Shown here: piece by piece, positions 26,601-37,600 of the stretch
How positions within the stretch are numbered: the first letter of the stretch is position 1
How the letters are laid out: each line of letters starts with the position of its first letter
NCBI GenBank assembly: GCA_026874595.1
Contig: CM049319.1
Location: 60,396,917-60,460,916 of the forward strand
Direction: 5' to 3'
DNA from: Sipunculus nudus
Lineage: Eukaryota > Annelida > Sipuncula > Golfingiida > Sipunculidae
Length of the DNA stretch: 64,000 nucleotides
Translations under genes and position numbers: made by a program
Notes under the pieces: model-generated
Seen by the model: only the letters and a program-made list of their open reading frames with translations
The model's database searches: none
Told to the model about the DNA's origin: nothing

Positions 26601-28360
26601 TGACTTGGCAGACAACCGTTGAACTGGAGAGTTCAGTTTTTGTATATTTCTTGTCTCTCATTCCAGCACAGTAAAAACTGTAATGCACGCTGTGTTGTGC
26701 CTTGGATGAGGTCAGACGTCTGTGTGTGTGCGCCCCCACGACCCCAGTATTTTCCATTCTGCCACTGATGTGACAAATACTGCTACATATATATATATAT
26801 TCTGATAAAAAGACATCTATAAAATCATTTTTTTGTGAAGGAAGAACATTTTTTTAAAATTCTTATGAAAATGAACTGACAATTGTCTTTATTTATTCTA
26901 AATAACTTGCAAGTAGTTTTATATATAAACTTTATTTATTTTTCATGGATTATACAACTAGTTATAGTAACTAATACGAAGCACTTTCCATGGCTCAGAT
27001 GTTGGCGCTCGGTAGTCATTAAGGGTAGAGGAAACCGGTTGACCCGGAGTAAACCACCGACCTTGGACGGGCCACTACAACCCACTCTCATAGCCACGCC
27101 GGGAATAAAATCCGGGTCGCCAGAGGAGAAAGCCGAGCGTTTTACCACAAAGCTTTCCAAGCTGTCCAGTTATCAACATCATATTACAAATATGTACATT
27201 TAACAAAGAGATGAGTTAAAACCTGAAAATAAACACAGAGAATTTAGATTTAACTCCTATCTACTGACCCAGTAATGATGTGAAATATATCAGAAACAAG
27301 AGCAGGTTCTTACTTTTAGCGCTAGTCTGTAGGAGGCCGTGTCGTGAGCAGCGGTCCACCCATGGTACTTGCCCTTAATGGCTATCTGTGAAATAAAAAT
27401 TCATATATATGACACTTTCCTTTGAAAATTATCGTGTTCCTGAAAATTAGCTTATTATTGGACCATTTCCAATTTAAATTGGCAAATTAATATACATATA
27501 ACATGTTTGAACGTTATTTCGAAAGAAATGAAAAAAAAATAGATTGTCAACCAACACGCACATGCTTGGAGACTGTTAACCATTTTTGCCAGTTTTTATG
27601 ATTGAACAGATCGGACTTCATCGCAACGGTGATTGGCCACCGAGCAGCCAATGAAGTGTGGGCGCAGCAGCGCAAGCGTTAGGGTATATCTGTAAAGGTC
27701 TGTACGCAATTAGAAAGGAAGTAATGGAACCAAAGCCTATCATTCTAATTGTTCATATATTTCATATTAATTTCTACTGATTTCTATTTTTACATTATAC
27801 AAACCTTATTTTCTGAATAACTGGAGGGGGAGGTGATGACATTGACACCCCCCCCCCCCCCAACACACACACTTGCTTAAAAGTGGGGGAATATATAACG
27901 CCCCCCCCCCCCCGACTCCGTATCGACGCCCCTGGATGTTTTGTGTAATATGGTTAAAGCCCGAACGATAATGATAGATTTTGTGTTACGATCTAGATTA
28001 TTATTAAGGGCCTGGCATTGACAAGGGATAGTACAGGCAAGTGTATACAAACACAAAAATTGTATGTGATTCTCGTAAAAACATACTTTTTCATTAAGTC
28101 CAATAAAAAATGAAAATTAGGCCTGGGTGATAACAAATCAGCTCCTCTTTGTAAAACAATATATGTATTATAGTTTATACCCACAAATACATTAGGTTTT
28201 CATAAGAGACATGTCTAAGAATTAAGTCTATTTGAAACTTTGTAAATGTGAAAACTTTGTTCTTACGGTCCTTCAAGTGTAGACTCTGCACCTGTTTTTA
28301 TCGCACTCATGACCCCCGGATAAAATTATCTCCTAACAAAGACGTTACATGACTCTTTTC

Positions 28361-28398
<38 letters not shown>

Positions 28399-28832
28399 TT
28401 TAATCTCCCCTCCATTTCTGTCCCATTTATCACTCTCTCTTTCTCTTTATCTCTCTCTCTAGCTCTGTCTGTCTGTCTCTCTCTCTTTCTCTCTCTTTAT
28501 CTGTTTCTCACCTTTCTCTGTCTCTCTGTCTCTCTGTCCCTGTCTGTCAGTCTGTCTGTCTGTCTCTCTGTCCCTGTCTGTCTGTCTGTCTCTCTGTCTG
28601 TCTCTCTCTCTCTCTCTTTCTCTCTCTTTTTCTCTCTCTTTATCTGTTTCTCACCTTTCTCACCTTTCTCCCTCTGTCTCTCTGTCTCTCTGTCCCTGTC
28701 TGTCTGTCTCTCTGTCTGTCTCTCTCTCTCTTTCTTTCTCTCTCTTTTTCTCTCTCTTTATTTGTTTCTCACCTTTCTCACCTTTCTCCCTCTGTCTCTC
28801 TGTCTCTCTGTCCCTGTCTGTTTGTCTGTCTC

Positions 28833-28865
<33 letters not shown>

Positions 28866-29134
28866 TTCTCTCTCTTTATCTGTTTCTCACCTTTCTCACC
28901 TTTCTCCCTCTGTCTCTCTGTCTCTCTGTCCCTGTCTGTCTGTCTGTCTCTCTGTCTCTCTGTCCCTGTCTGTCTGTCTCTCTCTCTGTCTCTCTCTCTC
29001 TCTTTCTCATTCTTTTTCTCTCTCTTTATCTGTTTCTCACCTTTCTCACCTTTCTCCCTCTGTCTGTCTGTCTCTCTGTCCCTGTCTGTCTGTCTGTCTG
29101 TCTGTCTCTCTGTCCCTGTCTGTCTGTCTGTCTC

Positions 29135-29187
<53 letters not shown>

Positions 29188-32100
29188 TCTCTCTTTATCT
29201 GTTTCTCACCTTTCTCACCTTTCTCCCTCTGTCTCTCTGTCTCTCTGTCTCTGTCTTTCTGTCTGTCTCTCTGTCTGTCTCTCTCTCTCTGTCTGTCTCC
29301 CCTCCCCCACATACACACATTAGTTAGTTTTTTCTCAGGTACTCCACAGTCAAATACGCTACAGTCATACTTAAACATATACTTACTTGTAAATAGTTGA
29401 CTAATACACCCTTTATCTGCTTTGAATTAGCTTAAAGTAGAACTGTTCCCTTATAGTCTTACCATAGCTGTTTATCTTACACGAAGTGTTTAAACTAAGA
29501 GGTAAAAGGCGTTTTCTCAAGGATATATGGTCGCGGGGCGCACACTGGTCGAAGTGGGCGCCCTCTGGCGAAAATTACGTAGCGTGGCTCCCTCTGGTGG
29601 CGGATACTGAGATCTTACCGTTTGGTTCTCTCCGTTGACAAGGTAAGGTCCCGCCATAATGCCGTCGTAGTACTGGGTCATACACTCTTCTTGACTGTTA
29701 TAGTTGTACAGAGTGTAATTGCTCCACCACTGCCAGCGGGTATGGTTCCACCAACCGTAACGACCTGATTAAAAAATTCATAACTAGAAAAGCACTCAGA
29801 GAGCGCAGATCTCCGCAAAGGCAGCTAAAAATCCCAATATGGCAATGTCAGAAATGCAGCATTTTTCCTTCACAAAAAAATCCTCAAACATTTAAACAAT
29901 TGTTCCTTCCATGATTGCCATATTATGCTGAAAATTTCACCAGAAACCCGTTTTTACTTTTCGAGTAATGTTGATAACTGACAAACCAACGCCGGAATAA
30001 ATATAACCAAAGCCCCTTGGTTGAGGTAATAATCTCGACACTTTTTACAAAACTATCGAACTGTGGTTTTTTTGGTTCAGCTAATACTGGCTTACATTGG
30101 CTTACAGACAGCTCCACCTATCATACATGAAATAAACTAAATGTATTGAAAATATGAGCTGTCCTTGGACGGAAGTGAAATCCTCGTTGTGTTAGTGATG
30201 GCCTACAAGATATGTAAAAACGTTTTCATGTTCAGAAAATACGAAGACATCATCATACACAAATATTCCATTATTTTCTATTGTAATCTTAAAATTTGAT
30301 GATGATGATGATGATAATGATGATGATGATAAGAATAACAATAACATCGTCATGGATTTATTGAAGCGGGAGCAAATAATTGCTGTGATTACGGATTTTC
30401 ATGTACCCGTAAATCCAGGCCTGCAATGTTCATCAACCTTGGGATTTTCGTCGAAATCACGTGACTAGTCCTTGAAATAAACATAATCATTTCCAACAAT
30501 GAGTTTATTATCTAACAACATTATCTCAATTTGACTGAATAAGATCATTCCTAGTAAAACCATCCCGGTACACGAACTTAGTGTCTCCAGTTCACTTGTT
30601 TTATACTTTGTTATGGCTCTGTGTGTGAGTAAGCAGAGTCCACGTGTGTCTGTTAACTTTAACAAGACAACATGGCCAGAGAATGCTCGACAAGGAGAAA
30701 TATCTTGGAAGAACAAAACAACGGTTGGAAGCGTGAAAATCTTGATTTATGAAGTTTCGCTGTACTGATACCAGGTGATATTAGGAGTACTTTGATGTTT
30801 ATGCCACTGATCGTGCTCGGTGCACACTTTTTTACACTTTTATACAGATACCATTATGATTTTAGGGGAAATGCAATATTGCATGTGTATTCAACAGACA
30901 TGTCATATGAATAAGTCCACTTTAGGAATTCCTTCATCTACGTGCTCATCTTGCGAATGCAAACAATTTCACTCTCACACACATATACACGCACATGGGC
31001 ATTTCTCTACATCTGTAGTATGCTTACCTAGTCTTCCAACGGAATACACAATCTCGTTGCCAATGGCACTACCGAGACCGCCGAAGTTCAGGAAGGCGGG
31101 GGCCTTGGCATAGAAGATAGGACCTCTCTTAATGCCCGGCGTCACCATCAACTCATTAAAGTAAGAATCGTAAAATATGGCGACGGTCAAGGCCTCAGTG
31201 ATCCAGCGATCCGTGGTCCCGCCTTCTTTAATGCGACGACCCATGTCGAAACGCAGGAAGTCGTTGGCCTTCAGCAAGTTCCGGAAGTAGCCTGCCGTCT
31301 CATTCACTTCCCACTTTAAAAAGATGAAGGGAGCATGATAGTGTATTAAGAAATATTTTGATGCCATGCTGACATCTGCTGAGGGAATTTGGTTCCTTGT
31401 GACAGGTGAATATGAGAAGATATTAATGTAGTTTCTCCGGTGGGAGATCTATGCTCTTTGTGTTGAGCCTTGTTGTTCTTATTTGTTGTTGTTATTATTA
31501 TTATTATTATTATTTTATTATTTTTTTTTATGACGGAGAGATAATTAGAAATGGAGAAGAAGAATTAATTTATAATATTATTTAATTAATTATAAAGTTT
31601 CATTTTATTTAATATAGCCCAATACCACAGTTCACCTCAATACTGAATACGAATACAAGCGAGAAGGGATAGAGTATGGAGTTTACGTTTGAAAGCAAAT
31701 CCTAATCGTAGTGACCAGGAATGACTTATTTGGTGAAATATATAACTGTAACCGTGAAAGAATTAAACGCACCACACTGTACAGATCGTCCATGGCGGCC
31801 TCATCGAGGATGTAGTCGGGGAATCCGATCAGGTCAGACACATGCGCCACCTGTTGAGAAGACAGAAAACCAATAGAGGTGGGCCATGATTCCGAATTTT
31901 TCCATTTACTCAAATAAAAACGGAGCGGGGTTTGTCCTCTTTTTTCAGTATATACCCAATAAGCATATATATAGCTCAACATTGGTCAATCCATTTGACC
32001 CGTAAGTATTAAATATTATAAAGTCCACGTGGAAAATGATAGCAACAAATCAAGCATCCGCTGACGGTACAAGAGACTGTCCTGTGTGGCTTACTTTTTC

Positions 32101-34056
32101 CTGTGCCCTTGCCCTTGTGACGTCATCCATCCATGGAAGTGACGCGATACGGTCTATCAGAGCTTTCTGGACATACTTGTAAACCTCATCGGCCTAAATA
32201 AATGTAAATAATAAATATCATTTAAAGGTATCGATAATTCTCTTCTTTACTGCTTCCGTTTGCACCATAAAAATGCTTCAAAAGAGAAATTTCACTGTAC
32301 TTAGTAATTATAAATTCAGAAACTCAAAATAACTTTGTTATTTTTTTAAATAAGAATCAAGGACTGTGTTTGAGAATCTGCACAAAGTTTTATCAACCGT
32401 CCTTCTTTCAACTGCCTTCTTAACAGGACACTGCTTTTATGTGATAGCCCTACGGCATAGAATTCTTCTCTTGAAAACTATCTTTAGGACAAATACTGAA
32501 AATAAACTTTTCAACGGACAGTTTTCTCTACCCCAAAATGTACCCCGCCAAACCATTATATTAAAGTACTGGTAATGGAAATGGTAATCTAAACATTAAG
32601 GAAAAAAAAAATGTTCGACACTAAGTATATTCGTATAGTTTTAGCATAGGTTAAAGGTTAAAAAGCTGCATTTAATCATTTTTCTCTCTTTGATTTGGCT
32701 TTCTTGTATACCTTCTCTTTGGCACTTTCTCCTAAATGTGTCCGTGCATACTCGGCCGCCATTCCTTCGTGAAATGTCCATTTCATTGTATTCATACAGC
32801 TGGTCCAGGTGGCCGGGTACTCCGTGACGCCGCGCCATCTCTCCATGAACGTACGAGCCACTTGTACGTAATCAGCGGACAAATCACGGGCGTAAGTCAT
32901 GGTCAGTCTCCATACCATGTAGTTGTTCAACATTCTGTGTGAAAAAAATGTATGTTTTTAAAAAGGACTAAACGATTAAAATTCACATAACTGTTTAAAC
33001 GCAATGATTCTATTGAAAGTTGAATTATTCAAAGGGATTTAAAAGTTATACAAATTGAATAAAGAAATGTGACTTGTCTCTTTGATGCCTTCACATTGTT
33101 TCTTTAAATTAACGAGAAAGCAGATCGACAGACCATGGAGTAATATTACAGTATTATAACTTCATGGATAGACTACTAAAAAAGGCAGACAGACAAAATC
33201 AACAGACAGACTGACAAGTAAACATGCCGACAATAAACAGGAAAATGAGTATTCATTATACACAGTTACAGTAGAAAATATACTGGTTTTGAATTCGAAT
33301 TTTTCTTTTAAGATTTAGGTAGGGTTATACTTGTTTATGACTTACAAAAAGGGTTCCAGGTAGATGCCAAAAAGGGATCTTCTCAGTGGACTGAGTGGTA
33401 AACCTGGGAGGGTTCTAACTGGAACCTTACACATGGTTCTTTTTGGAACCACCCAATGGTTTTTTATTTACAGGTTCCATCCAGAATATATTTAAAGGTT
33501 CCGAGAGAAACCCTTCAAGGAACTTTACAGTGGACTGAGTTCGAAAACCTGGAAGTTTTTTTTTGTAGAACCGTAGGTAAATGGTTCTTCATGGAACCTA
33601 TAAAGAAGGCTTATCTTAGAAAGTCCAGGTTGTCATATAAAACAACTGGGATATAATTCGTTTATTGTTCATTTTCACTCATATGTTTACCTGGCCATAC
33701 AGAGCCTATTCATGGAGGGTTAATATTCAATTTCCCTTGTGCTGAAAATACGTTACATATCGAAATTCATTATACCTGTCTTGATCCGTCCCCATCGTTT
33801 TCAGGAACTCGTTTAGATACTGGAAGTATTTCTCCACTAGAACAGACACCTGCATGTCCCCGCCCACCTGTATGTCCGTGAAGATACCAGCAAACACGTC
33901 CACGAAGCGAATCTAGAAAGACAAGTTTTTTCTCGTTTAAGTCAATTAACCACTTCCTAAACTATATTTCGTTCATCTATTTGGCCAAGTTTTTTGGGTA
34001 TATTACTAAAATATCTAAAATAAATAGACGAATAATAATAATAAAATAATAGACGA

Positions 34057-34146
<90 letters not shown>

Positions 34147-34616
34147 TTTTACTACTACTAAAAATAATTCATAATCATTTAGACGGTTCAGAAAATACCG
34201 GTAATTGTGTCAGCTAGGAAGAATGATACAGATGTGCTTCAATTACTAGGATTTCAGTTTCACTGAAGGGATCGAGACTAAAATACTCGTAAGATACTCT
34301 ACTTATTGCCCTGCTTAATCATAGAACAAGAAAAGAGATCACGATATATAGTACTGTGGATTCCGTCCAAACTTTTTTTGTGTGTGCATGTGTAAGTGTT
34401 ATATCAGACTTCATAGCAAAACGTTCTTCAATTTAAAATTCAAAGTCAATAACTTATGTATTTTTTTCCACAGGTCATTCACACGGGTAACTTGTATCAT
34501 TTCTATGATATAAAACAAAACTTCTATTTTCATTTACGATACAAAATTTGAACAAATATATAATAAATAAAATATACACAGGAGCCTCTTTGATGTGCAC
34601 AATATCACACTTTAGC

Positions 34617-34686
<70 letters not shown>

Positions 34687-37600
34687 TTTGGTCGTACCTT
34701 ATCAAACTGCGACTGCAATTGGCCCAAGGTCGTTCTTTTGGCATTATAGTAACCGGAGTCCATCATAGCCCAAGACGAGAACTTCAGTGTATAAAAATTA
34801 ACAGTTAAATAAATAATGTGAAAATTTAAATATAATTCATTAAAGGTTAACCTTTCAAACAGTGAAAATTTAACATATTCTAATCTCTCGTTTATTTGAC
34901 AAGCCAAAATACTTTCGTCAGCAAATACAGCAATTGTAATTTTCAGTTTAATTAAGCGAATTTATGATTTTGACCGTGAGACACGCCGAAAATATCCTAT
35001 ATGAAGTCAAACTCTTACCCGTTTAAATCATAAAAAGACTCTCTTGGCAACTTTTAGTTATCCTTTGCCTCGGGTTGTATCCCTTACAATACACATCATT
35101 TGGTTATTAGCCATTTTTTTATTACATTTAAAATAGACACACTTATTTTTCATGTGAAGCGAAACAAGGAAATAGGTAGTCGTGTCAAGGTGCCCGTGTT
35201 ATCTTGACTCAATCCTTTTAGCCTAAGTTTTCTTTATATTTTTTGTTGTTGTTCATAGGTAAGTTTATAACAGAAAGTTCACATTTTCTCATTCAGTATT
35301 TAAAATATTTAAAGTGACCTGTTTCGATGTCTGCATTCATGGTGTGTATTAAACAAGACGATTGTTTTGACTATTTATATAAAAAAATAAGAAAAACAGA
35401 AGCCAACGTTAGACAGGTTTTCCGTTTCATTTATATCCACGTGTTTATAACCTGTGGGGGCCGACAAAATGGCCGCTTTTCGTAATCCAAACACATCAAA
35501 TAAGGACATCTTGATAGAAATCAGACGAACACGAGTTTTGTAAATGAAAAAGATTGTGCTGCTTTAATATTTGTTTTTGTCAACGTTGGCACTTATACCG
35601 TGTTTAATGACAGCCCGTACAGATATACTAGCTCATACCTCTGTCACGGGGATTTATAAGAACCTTTCTCAGCAGTTACTCAGGTTTATTAATATGTACA
35701 TAAGGCAGTTGAAAATAGCTGGCTTTAAGACCGGGGTTATATAGAAAATAGAAAAACAGCCGAGTGATCAAAAGGAAAGTTAACCCAAGGATTTTAAACA
35801 TTCTTTCCATATGCTAGTGAATTTCGTTTTATCAAGGCTTACGTTAGCCAGGGTCATTTCCATGGTCCACACATCATTCATAAACTGGTCGACTCTCTGG
35901 TTCTTGTCAGCGTCGCTCATGGAAACCTTAGAGTCCCGGATGAGGAGTTCAGTGGTACTGCGCATGAAAACCTTGTAGTCGTCAATCAGCTGTAGACAAT
36001 ATTGTTACATTATTAATCCTAACCCTTATCATTTTCTTTCTTTTTTTATAGCTGGCCGTTTAATATATCTGTATTATTAAGGTGCTCGATGGCATGATTT
36101 CTGAGAAGGAATGAGTATGTCACTTATGTTTATTACATTTCAGAACAGGTTTAGAAACTAATTTGTACAATCTTAGCGACAAATGAAGTCATCGTAATCG
36201 TAATCTATTACATGCACTTATTTTGGTAATCGTTATTGTAATCAATATCATATATTATTAAAGTCATGGTAATTGATTACATGTATAAAGCGATCACCCT
36301 ATGTCTAGCACCAATAGTATACAATCAATTCGTAGGAATCAAATCTGTTTTTTTTTATGTATTACCACGCACATACAATTTTTATATGATATATTAATTT
36401 GAACTACTTGTAAACAGTATGTGAATAACCTGTTAACCAACTGCACCCCACAAACCAAACGAAACTCCCGAGCACGCTCTCAACACTATATATACTCTAA
36501 TCTATACACAGATAATTATGAAGATGGTTTACCTCCTCAGGAAAATCCGGGTCAAAGAATGAGTAATGTCCATTGTCTGCCCCGAACCCACCTGGAAACA
36601 CCTGAAAAAAATGATCCGAGCTAAAAATACTCTTCCATCACGAATCAATATTCATCCGCCCCTTATTGGAATCACTAAACTATTTTTTTGTATAATATAA
36701 ATATATCCTATATCTAATTTTGCTACGATAAAAAATATATACATGTATATATATAATTCTGTAACACATTGTTACAACCACGGTGTTCCATTTCGAAACG
36801 TAAAATAGCAATTAAACTTTCATGTTACAATTTCAGTTTGTTTTATGACTCAATATTTTTTAAAACTTAAACTAGACAAGTGCTTAAGTCCAACTATCGT
36901 CAAACTAGCTTGGCTCAGTTATGTTTAGAGAAAAACCCCATTAAAATAACTTTTAAGCCAAAGATATATTCATATCTGGAATACTCAGAGCATAAGATCT
37001 GATATTTACACCCAAAAAAATTTTTTTACAAAATAAACGCAATTTATCTCACAGTTGACAGTAAGTATATGCATTTAACAATAACATCGTTTTAAATACA
37101 TATATGTATCTCCACTTCTTAAACTTCAATTGGCAGGTCAGTTAAAATACTTCCTCTTTTTAATGATGAACGAAATTGTCAATAACACTTTTTTTGTGAC
37201 AGGGTAGGTACGGTAGTAACAATTTGTCTGAAAACTTAAATTTATTGATTTTTAGACGGCACTTAGGCTTGAACTTCAGTATTTTAAAGTAAAACCCCAT
37301 TACCTCCAGCATGTTGTCGTTGGGTGAGATGTTGTCGTAGATGATGGTGTAGGAGATTAGACAAGGAACCATCAGCGGCCCCAACATGGCGGACCACGCA
37401 GCGTCAACGTCCCAATTGACATTCCACCCGGTTGGATTCAACACGTACCACCCCTGTATGTAAGAAATAATGCATGACCATGAAGAAAAACATTATTTTA
37501 TCAGTAACTCTAAACAGCAGTCAAAGACCGCATATAAACCTCCACCTCCTTCAGGGGTCCACCTGCCATTGTCAAATTCGAACCATTCGACCACCGGGAC

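Larger units (their letters stand above)
15981..26787 (+). mobile_element. Ty3/Gypsy LTR retrotransposon, 10.8 kb, recent, Pol interrupted
   Basis: Two 946-bp direct LTRs (TG...CA ends) bound a primer binding site, a long leader, gag, pol in the -1 frame and a polypurine tract. The pol order protease, reverse transcriptase, RNase H, integrase is that of Ty3/Gypsy elements, and no envelope frame follows. By eye the LTRs differ at about five bases, implying a young insertion. It lies in intron 12 of the neprilysin-like gene in antisense orientation. Flanks are TA repeats on both sides, so the target duplication (TATA or TATAT) cannot be delimited. Confidence 0.96.

Noticed and set aside
28762-29400. 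212-codon plus-strand frame rich in Leu, Ser, Val and Cys
   Set aside because: It is an open frame through a CT/TGTC minisatellite; the peptide mirrors the repeat and has no splice or start support.
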